From an uncultured Chlorobiaceae bacterium (lineage in GTDB: Bacteria > Bacteroidota > Chlorobiia > Chlorobiales > Chlorobiaceae): 64,000 nt of DNA. Below the pieces are notes generated by a model, which saw only the letters and a program-made list of their open reading frames with translations, was not told where the DNA came from and did not search any database. A program made the translations under genes and the position numbers. Shown piece after piece: positions 49,161-58,341 of this stretch. Positions within the stretch are counted from its first letter, which is position 1; the number at the start of each line of letters is the position of its first letter. The stretch covers positions 51,451 through 115,450 of the forward strand of contig CAJEXI010000007.1 in assembly GCA_903994455.1 (NCBI GenBank), read 5' to 3'.

Positions 49161-49532
49161 GCCATTCTTGAAAAATCTCGCTGAATGTTTCCAAAGGAAC
49201 TCTTGAGTGCTGCGTTGAGTCAACTTCATCTTTTTTGTTTGATTTTTTGTTCTGCGAATGCACCATTCACTGCTCGTTTGATGGTAAACCTTTTTTGGTG
49301 TACTATAGTTCCGATGATTGGTGCATTCTCTCCATCTTGTGATGTAAGAAATATTTTTGTAATGAAAGCAGTAGTTTCGTTGGGAGTGCTGCGATGTGTT
49401 GCTTTTGCTAGAGAACAATTCATTCTCTATCTTGTCCAATGAAAACCGCCTTGAGCTGATGATATTTGTAGAATGTGTTCCGTCCCGGTTATTGCTGTCG
49501 GTTTTTGATATTATTAACTTATTCAAAATAAA
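49161..49532. other. 372-bp spacer upstream of the esterase
   Basis: Between the esterase (minus) and the GroES-like gene (plus). It contains a perfect 10-bp inverted repeat, GAATGCACCA at 49256-49265 and TGGTGCATTC at 49319-49328, 53 bases apart. No gene seen; AT-rich near 49500, where the GroES-like promoter should lie. Confidence 0.4.
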
Positions 49533-49928
49533 ATGGATAGAATGGCTGGCGCAAATATAACCGATAAATTTGTTGTTGTTGGCGATAGAGTGTTAATCAA
49601 ACCAAAATCTCTGGACGAACGAACAAAATCGGGGATTTATCTTCCCCCTGGTGTTCAGGAAAAAGAGAAAATCCAGACAGGTTATATCATTAAAACCGGA
49701 CCGGGTTATCCTGTAGGGCCACCCCCGGAGTCTGACGAACCATGGAAAGAGCGGGTTTCAACGGCCCAGTACATTCCTTTGCAGGCAAAAGTTGGTGATA
49801 TGGCTATTTTTATTCAGAATAGCTCTTATGAGATTGAGTATCAGGAGGAGCGATATATCATTGTCCCGAATTCGGCCATACTGCTTTTAATCAGGGAAGA
49901 TGATGATCTTGACTACTACCTCAGATAA
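49533..49928 (+). CDS. GroES-like co-chaperonin paralogue
   Basis: 131 residues with a GroES fold pattern: VVVGDRVLIKPKS near residue 14, a loop around TKSGIYLPPGVQEKE, then AKVGDMAIFIQ and ERYIIVPNSAILLLIRE. It is 37 residues longer than GroES, with an extra stretch of about 30 (GPGYPVGPPPESDEPWKERV and on) in the middle and an acidic end. It is not near groEL and no CIRCE precedes it. It may cap GroEL under other conditions or have another role. An ATG at 49542 is a second possible start. Confidence 0.8.
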   Translation: MDRMAGANITDKFVVVGDRVLIKPKSLDERTKSGIYLPPGVQEKEKIQTGYIIKTGPGYPVGPPPESDEPWKERVSTAQYIPLQAKVGDMAIFIQNSSYEIEYQEERYIIVPNSAILLLIREDDDLDYYLR

Positions 49929-49970
49929 GAATACCAATAATCCTGTTTGTAACCCATTGTAATTTCGCTT

Positions 49971-50945
49971 ATGACCATAGATTTAGCTTCAGACCGTGCT
50001 GCTCAAGGCAATTATTCGCATGAAGAGCTGTTCGTGCGGATCAATGCTCTGAAAAAAGAGATGAACGCTCTGGTTCTTGCTCACTATTATACTGTTCCGG
50101 AAATACAGCAGGTTGCCGATATTGTTGGAGACAGTCTTGCTCTTGCCCGTGCGGCTGAAAAAAATGATGCCGATGTCATTGTTTTTGCCGGGGTCTATTT
50201 TATGGCTGAGACGGCAAAAATCATCAATCCCTCCAAACTGGTACTGATGCCTGATGCTCATGCAGGGTGCCCGCTTGCTGACAGTTGTCCAGCAGATGAG
50301 TTCTTGAAATTCAAGGAGTTGCACCCGGGAGCTGTTGTTATTACCTATATTAATTCGACGGCAGAGATCAAGGCACTTTCTGATATTACCTGTACCTCCT
50401 CCAATGTTGAACAGATTGTTCGCCAGATTCCCGTAACTCAGCCGATTATTTTTGGCCCTGACAGAAATCTTGGTGCTTATATTGCAAAAAAACTTGGCAG
50501 GGAGATGATTCTCTGGCAGGGATACTGTTATGTTCACGAAGCTTTTTCTGAACACTCTGTTCTCAATGCTTGTGCCGGGCATCCCGATGCCGAACTTATA
50601 GCTCACCCTGAATGTCGTGAAGAGGTGCTTCGTCATGCGGCATTTATCGGTTCAACACAGGCGTTGCTGAACCATACCGTTTCAAGCTCTGCCAAAAAAT
50701 TTATTGTTGCTACAGAGCCGGGCATTTTGTACGAAATGCAGAAGCGTTCGCCCGAAAAAACCTTTATTCCAGCACCCAAAGATCCCGATAATCCCAGAAG
50801 TGTCTGCACACAGATGAAGCAGAATACTCTTCCAAAGCTTTACCAGTGTATGCTGAACCGAAAACCTGAGATTGTTGTTGACGATGCGCTTCGTCTTGCA
50901 GCCCTGGGCTCTATCAGGAGAATGCTCGAAATGTCTCCGGGATAA
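49971..50945 (+). CDS. nadA: quinolinate synthase A
   Basis: 4Fe-4S enzyme that condenses iminoaspartate with dihydroxyacetone phosphate to quinolinate in NAD synthesis. 324 residues, full length: [35 protein letters not shown] (first cluster Cys), [10 protein letters not shown] and [21 protein letters not shown], and [16 protein letters not shown] near the C-terminus. Partner of NadB at 27-28.7 kb. 42 bp after the GroES-like gene. Confidence 0.97.
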   Translation: MTIDLASDRAAQGNYSHEELFVRINALKKEMNALVLAHYYTVPEIQQVADIVGDSLALARAAEKNDADVIVFAGVYFMAETAKIINPSKLVLMPDAHAGCPLADSCPADEFLKFKELHPGAVVITYINSTAEIKALSDITCTSSNVEQIVRQIPVTQPIIFGPDRNLGAYIAKKLGREMILWQGYCYVHEAFSEHSVLNACAGHPDAELIAHPECREEVLRHAAFIGSTQALLNHTVSSSAKKFIVATEPGILYEMQKRSPEKTFIPAPKDPDNPRSVCTQMKQNTLPKLYQCMLNRKPEIVVDDALRLAALGSIRRMLEMSPG

Positions 50946-50949
50946 CAGA

Positions 50950-52038
50950 ATGGCTGATGCTGAACATCTGAAGCTTCTTCAAGAGGGAGTTCCTCTCTGG
51001 AACCTGTGGCGCCAGGAGCATGCGGCTATCCGGCCGGATCTGCACGATGCTCTTCTTGCAGCCCTCGATTTGCGAGGAGCAAACCTTGCAGGGGCGGACC
51101 TTGGTGGTGCAAATCTCGCGAAAGCCAATCTTGTGGCGGCCAATCTTGCCGAAGCGGATTTGCGTGGAGCGGATCTCCGGGGAACGAATCTCAGCAGAAC
51201 CAACCTCAGCGGAGTCAATTTCAGTAAAAGTACCATTGATATTTTCACGCTCTATCGAGATGTTCAAGGATGTGATATTGGTGTTAATGGACTTTATTCG
51301 CCCCTTACCGACTCAGCCGCACTGTTGAGGATTGATCCGCCGGGCAACTCCATGCAGGGAGCCAATGCCGATGCAGTTATCGAAAGCCTCCGCCATGCCC
51401 GCAAGCTCCACACGTTTTCCCTTTTGCTTGCAGGAATTGCCATGCTCTTTATTGTCATCAAACCAAAAACCATCACGCTACCCTATCTTGCAGGATCGTT
51501 CAAGTTCGATGATATCAGCTACTCCTTTCTGGCCATGATTCTTTCCACCGTGCTTCTGAGCCAGGTCTCCTCCTTTATTGATTCCGCCTTGCAAGGGGCG
51601 CGCAATCTTAACGATCGAAGGTCTGCCATGCTGGTAGGCCATTTCCCCTGGCTGCTCTCAAAGTATGAAAGTGAAGAAGCAAACCGCCGGCACTCAAAAT
51701 TTATGCGCTTCTTTCTCGTTTTTCATCCCGTTATTTATCTTTACTTTTTTACGAAATGGGATGTGCTTTTCAGCGGGAGCTGGGAAGGGCTCAGGCAACA
51801 CTACCAGGAGATGCCGGTCGTCTTTGGTGAGTATCTGATGCCGGTGTTCTATGTTATTCTGATCAAGCTCTGCATCCATATTTTTCGTCTTTCGGAAGGG
51901 TTTCAGAAACCGATTCTCTTCGATACACAAACGGAACGCGGGCGTCACTCCGACATGGAACGTCTTGCAGTAGCTGTTGAAAAGCAGGCTTCACGAACCG
52001 CAGAGCTTGTCGAGCTCATGCGCAAAAGGGAAGAGTGA
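50950..52038 (+). CDS. pentapeptide-repeat membrane protein
   Basis: 362 residues from the ATG at 50950, 4 bp after nadA. Residues about 39-90 are a pentapeptide-repeat block (A[DN]LxG units such as LRGANLAGADLGGANLAKAN), which folds as a right-handed beta-helix. The rest is a membrane domain with four or so hydrophobic stretches (near 150-168, 187-208, 258-275, 300-318) and a helical, charged tail. The gene resembles bacterial membrane proteins with a pentapeptide sensor domain; no function can be named. Confidence 0.78.
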   Translation: MADAEHLKLLQEGVPLWNLWRQEHAAIRPDLHDALLAALDLRGANLAGADLGGANLAKANLVAANLAEADLRGADLRGTNLSRTNLSGVNFSKSTIDIFTLYRDVQGCDIGVNGLYSPLTDSAALLRIDPPGNSMQGANADAVIESLRHARKLHTFSLLLAGIAMLFIVIKPKTITLPYLAGSFKFDDISYSFLAMILSTVLLSQVSSFIDSALQGARNLNDRRSAMLVGHFPWLLSKYESEEANRRHSKFMRFFLVFHPVIYLYFFTKWDVLFSGSWEGLRQHYQEMPVVFGEYLMPVFYVILIKLCIHIFRLSEGFQKPILFDTQTERGRHSDMERLAVAVEKQASRTAELVELMRKREE

Positions 52039-52086
52039 GACAAATTCACTCCCGGAACGTTCTCCACCATACAAAAAGGGCAAATC

Positions 52087-53364
52087 ATGAACAGAGCACT
52101 CTTCATCATCCGTATTGGTTTGTTTGCCTTCATGACGATGTTGATTTTTAATCCTGACCCTGGCTTGTGTGCTTCATCGCATAGGAAGGCAAATAAGAGA
52201 CAGAGCGTACGGAAAGCCAGGTCGGTGAGTAGTGCTCATTCCCGTGTGGTTAAAAAACGTGGGAAACAGAAAGCTGTTGTATTGAACGTAGTGTCTCCGC
52301 CAGATGATGCACAGAGCTTGAACAATCAGGCGTTGTTGCTGCATCGTCAGGGAAAATATGCAGAAGCAGAGCCGCTTTATCGTCGTTCTCTGGTGATTCG
52401 AAAAAAGCAGTTGGGTACTGAACATCCACTGGTGGCCACAAGTCTGAACAATCTGGCATTGTTGCTTGATGCGCAAGGGAGGTATGCCGCAGCCGAGCCG
52501 TTGAGTCGACGCGCCCTGGCTATCGATGAAAAAGCGCTTGGTGCCGGGCATCTTGATGTGGCCACCGACGTGAACAATTTGGCGGCATTGCTGCAGGCGC
52601 AGGGCAAGTTTGCTGAGGCTGAGCAACTCTATCGCCGTGCTCTTGCGATCCGCGAAAAGCAACTGGGCAGTAATCATTCCGATGTTGCACAGAGTCTGAA
52701 CAATCTTGCCTCACTATTGCAAGACAAGGGTAAGTATACCGAAGCAGAACCACTCTATCGTCGTTCTCTTGCGATCAGGGAAAAGTTGATGGGCAATGAA
52801 CATCCTGATGTGGCACAGGGCCTGAACAATCTGGCATCATTACTGAAAAGTCAAGGCAAGTATGCCGAAGCTGAACCGCTCTATCGGCGCTCGCTGGCGA
52901 TCAGGGAAAAGCAATTGGGTGTTGATTATGCGCTGGTGGCCACAACTCTGAACAATTTGGCTGAGTTGCTGCAAGCGCAGGGCAAGTATGCTGAAGCCGC
53001 GCCACTCTATCGTCGTTCTCTTGCGATCAGGGAAAAGCTTTTCGGTACGGGTCATCCCCGGGTGGCTACGAGCCTGAACAATCTGGCGGGATTGCTGCAA
53101 GCGCAAGGCAAATATGCTGAAGCCGAGCCTCTCTATCGCCATTCGCTCGCCATCAACAAAAAATCGCTGGGTGCCGATCATCCCTCTGTGGCCATGAGCC
53201 TGAACAATCTGGCAGGATTATTGCATGCGCAGGGCAAGTCTGCTGCTGCGGCACCACTCTATCGACATGCGCTGGCCATCGATGAAAAAGTTCTGGGCAA
53301 AGAACATCCGCAAACCATCATGATCAGAAACAATTATGATGCAAAACCAGTGAAAGAAAAGTAG
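52087..53364 (+). CDS. secreted tetratricopeptide (kinesin light chain-type) repeat protein
   Basis: 425 residues. Signal peptide at 1-30 (LFAFMTMLIFNPDPGLCA), a basic linker, then eight tandem 42-residue TPR units of the kinesin-light-chain type (LNNLA.LL..QGKYAEAEPLYRR.L.I.EK.LG..HP.VA). The repeats are very alike, also at DNA level, which suggests recent amplification or gene conversion. TPR arrays bind peptides or proteins. The gene ends 93 bp before the NHLM export operon on the same strand, so a link to export is possible but unproven. Confidence 0.88.
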   Translation: MNRALFIIRIGLFAFMTMLIFNPDPGLCASSHRKANKRQSVRKARSVSSAHSRVVKKRGKQKAVVLNVVSPPDDAQSLNNQALLLHRQGKYAEAEPLYRRSLVIRKKQLGTEHPLVATSLNNLALLLDAQGRYAAAEPLSRRALAIDEKALGAGHLDVATDVNNLAALLQAQGKFAEAEQLYRRALAIREKQLGSNHSDVAQSLNNLASLLQDKGKYTEAEPLYRRSLAIREKLMGNEHPDVAQGLNNLASLLKSQGKYAEAEPLYRRSLAIREKQLGVDYALVATTLNNLAELLQAQGKYAEAAPLYRRSLAIREKLFGTGHPRVATSLNNLAGLLQAQGKYAEAEPLYRHSLAINKKSLGADHPSVAMSLNNLAGLLHAQGKSAAAAPLYRHALAIDEKVLGKEHPQTIMIRNNYDAKPVKEK

Positions 53365-53457
53365 AATACTGCTGACTCATACTTGGTGATGTAGCATATT
53401 GTATTTTTTTATACACTTATCGTCAGCACAGGAAAAAATTACGAAAAGGTATTACCT

Positions 53458-54579
53458 ATGGCTCTTGAATTCAGAAAGGAGGCGCTTAAAAAGCTGAGTT
53501 CGCCCGATGACCTTGACAGGTTAATGCCTGTTACTGATTCTCAAGGCTGGATTATGTTGTTTGCTGGTGGGGTTTTTCTCTTGGCTGTGCTCCTGTGGGG
53601 GTTTTATGGCAAAATTCCGGTCACGATTCCTGGAGAGGGTATTACCATGGTGACGGGTTCCATAGACGCTATTTATCTACGGACAAGCGGAGTTCTCAGA
53701 AATTTTACGGTGAAAGGTGGTGATATTGTTCAAAAGGGTCAGGTTGTCGCTGTCGTTGAGCAGCCCAATTTGAGCCAGTCCGTTGAAAATGCCCGCTCGG
53801 AAGTGGAGTTTGTAAGCCAGCATCAGAAAGAACGAGATGCCTTTCTTCAAAAGACCATTCTTTCTTTGACCGAAAGGGTTAACCGTCTCCAAGGCCTGTT
53901 GAAAGAAGGGCTTGTTGAAAAAGCGCTTGTTACAAGTGCTGATCAGGATTTGATGAATGCCAAAAATGAACTGTACAATGCTCAGGAAAAGAGTGCCGCA
54001 ATTGACCGACGCTATAACTCTACAAGTTATAACTATAAGTGGCAGACTAATTTGGTAGCTCCTTACACCGGTAAGGTGACCGAGGTTCAATATAATAACG
54101 GAGATTTTGTCACCGCTGGCAGATATTTATTGTTGCTTGAGCAGACGGATGTGAGTGGAAAGTCGCCGGACGGACTTTTTGTTTACCTGTACGTCTCGGC
54201 TGAGAATGCCAAAAATGCAAGGAAAGGCATGACGGTTTATGTCTCCCCATTAACGGTAGCACCTGAAGAGTACGGCCATATAGTCGGCGATGTGCTCTCG
54301 GTGAGCGACTATCCCGAGACTCAGGATTCCATTGAAAACGATATCAATGAATCTTTGGCCCGGAAATTTTCTGCAATGGGGCCTGTCTACAAAATCATTG
54401 TCAAACTTCGGCGCGATGCATCATCGTACAGTGGATACCGCTGGACATCAGGTAAAGGTCCACGACTATCAATTACTTCAGGGACACTCTGTAAAGGAGC
54501 GATTAATGTTGAAGATCATCGCCCGATTGATCTTGTTATCCCCGTATTCAAGAAACATATTCTGGGTCAGACCCGTTAA
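53458..54579 (+). CDS. NHLM-type bacteriocin secretion protein, HlyD family
   Basis: 373-residue periplasmic adaptor. One membrane anchor near residues 31-50 (GWIMLFAGGVFLLAVLLWGF), a biotinyl-lipoyl half-motif (LRNFTVKGGDIVQKGQVVAVVEQP), a coiled coil around 100-170, and the second lipoyl half (LVAPYTGKVTEVQYNNGDFV). The N-terminal pattern LEFRKEALKKLSSPDDLDRL is typical of the NHLM (nitrile hydratase leader microcin) secretion proteins. First gene of a four-gene export operon with TolC and two ABC transporters. A broken second copy of its start lies at 61.2 kb. Confidence 0.88.
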   Translation: MALEFRKEALKKLSSPDDLDRLMPVTDSQGWIMLFAGGVFLLAVLLWGFYGKIPVTIPGEGITMVTGSIDAIYLRTSGVLRNFTVKGGDIVQKGQVVAVVEQPNLSQSVENARSEVEFVSQHQKERDAFLQKTILSLTERVNRLQGLLKEGLVEKALVTSADQDLMNAKNELYNAQEKSAAIDRRYNSTSYNYKWQTNLVAPYTGKVTEVQYNNGDFVTAGRYLLLLEQTDVSGKSPDGLFVYLYVSAENAKNARKGMTVYVSPLTVAPEEYGHIVGDVLSVSDYPETQDSIENDINESLARKFSAMGPVYKIIVKLRRDASSYSGYRWTSGKGPRLSITSGTLCKGAINVEDHRPIDLVIPVFKKHILGQTR

Positions 54580-54580
54580 G

Positions 54581-56143
54581 ATGACATCCATGCGTGATTC
54601 GTCCTGGTTACTGTCACTTTTTGAGCCTATCAGCAGAAAGGTAAACCCGATATTTTTTGCTGTCGTTGCAATGGTCTTGTTGCCTTGCGGGGCAAAGGCA
54701 TCGGTCTCTCTTCTTGATGTGGTGCGAACCGCACTTCATCAGGCACCTGGAGTGCAGTTGCAGAGAGAGAATTTGCGGAGCGCCGAGAGTGACGTGCTGG
54801 CTGCGCGTTCAGCGTTTGACCCTCATGTATCACTTTCTCTTGGTTACCGTCATGATGCACTCTCTTCAATTTCAGGCACTGAGCTGAAAACTGTTACCTC
54901 TACACTCTCTTCAAGTACCTTGCTTCCTTTTGGCTTGATGGTACGGCCAGAGGTTTCTGTTGCGGGTTACACTCCTCCAGGCTCAGTTTCGAGCAGCCAG
55001 GCATCATCAGGCATCACGTTTACCCTGCCCCTCATGGAGGGACTTGGAGACAACTCTACCCGGAAAGCACTTTCTGCGTACCGGAAGGTATATCAAGCAG
55101 AGAACAGCTCATTACAGCATACGGTTTCTTCCACGATTTATGGTGCGGCTCGCGCTTACTGGAATTATCTTTATGCATACCGGGCACTGAAGCTTGACCA
55201 TCAGCTTCGTGAGATGGCTGAAAATAGTTTTAGGGAAACCAGGGCTCTTGCCAGCGCTGGAGAAATTGCCATGATCAGGCCTGACCAGGCGAAGGCTTAT
55301 CTTCAGCAAACGGAAGTTGCAGAAGTCAGTTCCGCCCAGTCGCTTCGCCAGGCATGGAATGCTCTTTTTTTTGCCATGGGCAACTCCATTGCGGGGCGAG
55401 AAAATCCTGAAGAACCAGTTGACCTTTTTCCGGTTCCTGGCAGGGCTCTCTCTTTGCTTGATAGTGTTTCATCGTTGAAAGCCCAGGCACTCTCTTCCCG
55501 TTCGGATCTTCAGGCGCTTCGATTGCAAAGTGATGCTGCAAATGATAATCTTACCGGGAGTCGGAACAGAATGAAGCCTAAAATAGATATTGAGTTATGG
55601 GCTGGATATAGTGGGCAGCATAAAGGAGCGGCTATTGCGGATTATCTCTCTTCGCTTGCCGGTGAGGTTCCGGGTCTCAATGTTTCGGCAACACTCCGTT
55701 ACATGTTCGTGACTGGTAATCACAGTGATGAGGCAGCCCTTATTCGTAGCCGTTCACTGTATGAAAAATCGTTAATCACTCGTGAGGATCTGGAGCGGAA
55801 CATCATCGGCAGTGTGGGGCTGGCAGCAGAGTCGGTAACAAATGCGGCAGAAGTGTATTGGCTCAGTATGCAGAGCGCTGGTACCTATCGTCTTCTTCAT
55901 GCAGCGGAGCTCAAAAAATACAGGATGGGTATGTCAGACCTTTTCAAGGTGCAGACAGTCAGCACTGATTTAGCAAACGCTGAAAAGCAGCTTCTTGCTG
56001 CAGAACAAGCCTATGCTATTTCACTGCTCACCCTTCGCTTTGAGGTTGCTGCGCTCGTGCGTGTTCAGGATGGCAACAATAGTGTTGAGCAGAATGATCT
56101 TGTTACCATTCCGCTCCTCAAAATCACAGGGAACACACCATGA
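54581..56143 (+). CDS. TolC-family outer membrane channel
   Basis: 520 residues from the ATG at 54581, one base after the HlyD stop; a frame open upstream overlaps that gene and is not used. The N-terminal hydrophobic segment (FFAVVAMVLLPCGAKA) looks like a signal peptide. The mature part shows two outer-membrane-efflux repeats of long helices and strands (LLDVVRTALHQAPGVQLQRE, AFDPHVSLSLGYRH, then ALSSRSDLQALRLQSD, IDIELWAGYSGQ). It gives the exporter a path through the outer membrane. Overlaps the next gene in ATGA. Confidence 0.88.
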   Translation: MTSMRDSSWLLSLFEPISRKVNPIFFAVVAMVLLPCGAKASVSLLDVVRTALHQAPGVQLQRENLRSAESDVLAARSAFDPHVSLSLGYRHDALSSISGTELKTVTSTLSSSTLLPFGLMVRPEVSVAGYTPPGSVSSSQASSGITFTLPLMEGLGDNSTRKALSAYRKVYQAENSSLQHTVSSTIYGAARAYWNYLYAYRALKLDHQLREMAENSFRETRALASAGEIAMIRPDQAKAYLQQTEVAEVSSAQSLRQAWNALFFAMGNSIAGRENPEEPVDLFPVPGRALSLLDSVSSLKAQALSSRSDLQALRLQSDAANDNLTGSRNRMKPKIDIELWAGYSGQHKGAAIADYLSSLAGEVPGLNVSATLRYMFVTGNHSDEAALIRSRSLYEKSLITREDLERNIIGSVGLAAESVTNAAEVYWLSMQSAGTYRLLHAAELKKYRMGMSDLFKVQTVSTDLANAEKQLLAAEQAYAISLLTLRFEVAALVRVQDGNNSVEQNDLVTIPLLKITGNTP

Positions 56144-58332
56144 AAGCGCAAAAAGAACAACTGCCCTGGAAAGAGGTTCGCCTCAAAACCCCAACGGTGC
56201 TGCAGATGGAGGCGGTAGAGTGTGGTGCAGCATCTCTCGCAATGATTCTTGCCTATCATGGCAAGTTTGAACCGCTTGAAAAGTTAAGGGAAGCTTGCGG
56301 AGTTTCTCGCGATGGCAGCAATGCAAGCAGCCTGGTCAAGGCTGCACGAACGTATGGTTTTGAAGCTAAAGGGTTCAAGATAGAGCCGGACGGGATTTTT
56401 GAAAAGCATCTTCCGATGATTCTTTTTTGGAACCTTTACCATTTTGTGGTGCTCGAAGGGTACAAAAATGGCGGATACTACATCAATGATCCCGCTTCAG
56501 GCCCGCGGAAGGTAACGCAGGAAGAGTTCAGTGACTCGTTTTCCGGAGTTGTGTTGACCTTTTCACCAACACCAGATTTCAAGAGAGGCGGCAAACCTTT
56601 CAGTCTGGTGGATGCCCTGAAAAAGAGATTGCCTGGCCTCGAGCAAGTGCTGGTCTATATTGTGCTTGTCAGTCTTTTGCTTGTTATTCCTGGTCTTGTA
56701 GTGCCCTCTTTTTTGCGTATCTTCATCGACTTTATTCTGGTAAAAGGGATGACAGGCTGGATCCAGCCACTGCTTGTTGGCATGGTTATAACAGCCCTGT
56801 TACAGGGTGCTCTCTCATGGCTCAAAGAGTACTATCTGCTCAAGGCTGAAACGAAACTTGCCCTTACATCGTCGGCCAAATTTTTCAACCATGTTTTTGC
56901 TTTGCCAATCAGGTTTTTCTCCATGCGCCAAGCCGGAGAAATTTCCAGTCGTGTTCAGTTGAACGACAAGGTCGCAGCTCTTGTTGCCGGTGACCTTTCA
57001 TCAAACGCTCTGAATATACTGCTGATCGTTTTCTATGCTCTTCTGATGTTTCACTATGATGTAGTGTTGACTGCTGTTGCAATCTTAATTGCGGCAATGA
57101 ATGGTGTCGCGCTCAAATATGTTTCTCGCCGTCGTATTGTGCTGAATCAGAAGTTCCAGCAGGATAACGGCAAGCTTCTCGGCACAACATTCTACGGCAT
57201 CAAATCTATTGAAAGCATTAAAGCCGCCGGATCGGAGCAGGACTTTTTTTCGAGATGGTCGGGGCTATACGCCAATATGGTAACGGGTCGTCAGACCCTG
57301 GAAGTTTCAACAGTTTTTCTTTTGGCTATCCCTCCATTCCTTCAAACTGCGGGGAATATTGTGATTCTTGCTGCTGGTTCGCTGCGGGTGATGGAAGGTG
57401 CACTTACTATGGGTATGCTGATTGCCTTTCAGAGTCTTCTGTTTTCTTTTCTGGATCCTGTGAACCAGATGGTGAGCCTTGGTCATAAATTACAGGAGGC
57501 CGAGGGTGACATGCAGCGCCTTGATGATGTCATGAATAATGACGCTTCACTTGCTGAAGATGATGATGATGAAAGCCTCATGCTGAAAAACAAAACCGGA
57601 ATGCCTCTAAAACTGGCAGGTTTTGTAGAACTCAAGAATGTTACTTTTGGCTACAATCCTCTGGAGCCTCCGCTTATCACAGATTTTTCTCTCAAGCTCA
57701 CCCCGGGTTCAAGAGTGGCACTTGTTGGTGGTTCAGGTTCTGGCAAATCAACCATCTCCAAAATTGTTGCGGGTCTCTACGAACCATGGAGTGGGGAAGT
57801 GCTCTTTGACGGTAAACCAGGGAGCGAGATTTCTCGAAGGGTCATGATTGATTCTCTTGGAATGGTAGATCAGGATATTACCCTCTTTGAAGGTACTATT
57901 GCCGAAAACATTGCCATGTGGGATAGCACTATGCCGCAGCAAGATATTGCCCGTGCAGCCAGGGATGCTGCAATTCACGATGTTATTGTTTCCCGAACTG
58001 GTGGTTATCAAGGGCTTCTAACGGAAGGCGGCAACAATTTCAGTGGGGGGCAGTGCCAGAGGATGGAAATTGCTCGCGCTCTTGCCATTGATCCCTCCAT
58101 TCTTGTGCTTGATGAAGCGACCAGCGCTCTCGACCCGGCGACTGAAAAGGTCATTGATGGTCATATCCGCGACAGGGGATGTACTTGCCTGATTGTCGCT
58201 CATCGGTTGAGTACCATTCGTGATTGTGAAGAAATTATTGTGCTTGAATATGGTCAGGTGAAAGAGCGTGGAACGCATGCATCTCTTATGGCGGCAAATG
58301 GTGTCTATGCGGCTTTGATCAAAACGGGATAG
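56140..58332 (+). CDS. NHLM-type peptidase/permease/ATPase ABC transporter (C39)
   Basis: 730 residues. The N-terminal C39 peptidase (1-150) has its catalytic Cys28 in QMEAVECGAASLAMI, His in YHFVVLEGY and Asp in INDPASGPR; it cleaves leader peptides after a double Gly. A six-helix membrane domain (about 165-440) and an ABC ATPase follow: GGSGSGKSTISK (Walker A), FSGGQCQRMEIARA (signature), LVLDEATSALD (Walker B) and the His switch AHRLST. The transporter trims and exports peptides with Nif11- or nitrile-hydratase-type leaders. Confidence 0.93.
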   Translation: MKAQKEQLPWKEVRLKTPTVLQMEAVECGAASLAMILAYHGKFEPLEKLREACGVSRDGSNASSLVKAARTYGFEAKGFKIEPDGIFEKHLPMILFWNLYHFVVLEGYKNGGYYINDPASGPRKVTQEEFSDSFSGVVLTFSPTPDFKRGGKPFSLVDALKKRLPGLEQVLVYIVLVSLLLVIPGLVVPSFLRIFIDFILVKGMTGWIQPLLVGMVITALLQGALSWLKEYYLLKAETKLALTSSAKFFNHVFALPIRFFSMRQAGEISSRVQLNDKVAALVAGDLSSNALNILLIVFYALLMFHYDVVLTAVAILIAAMNGVALKYVSRRRIVLNQKFQQDNGKLLGTTFYGIKSIESIKAAGSEQDFFSRWSGLYANMVTGRQTLEVSTVFLLAIPPFLQTAGNIVILAAGSLRVMEGALTMGMLIAFQSLLFSFLDPVNQMVSLGHKLQEAEGDMQRLDDVMNNDASLAEDDDDESLMLKNKTGMPLKLAGFVELKNVTFGYNPLEPPLITDFSLKLTPGSRVALVGGSGSGKSTISKIVAGLYEPWSGEVLFDGKPGSEISRRVMIDSLGMVDQDITLFEGTIAENIAMWDSTMPQQDIARAARDAAIHDVIVSRTGGYQGLLTEGGNNFSGGQCQRMEIARALAIDPSILVLDEATSALDPATEKVIDGHIRDRGCTCLIVAHRLSTIRDCEEIIVLEYGQVKERGTHASLMAANGVYAALIKTG

Positions 58333-58341
58333 AACTGTTTT

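Noticed and set aside
49161..49526. N-terminal extension of the esterase frame
   Set aside because: The 122 extra codons are low-complexity, precede a clear signal peptide and have no ribosome binding site.
52300..53330. Regular DNA repeats considered as a CRISPR array
   Set aside because: They are 126-bp units in frame that encode TPR repeats; there are no short repeats with unique spacers.
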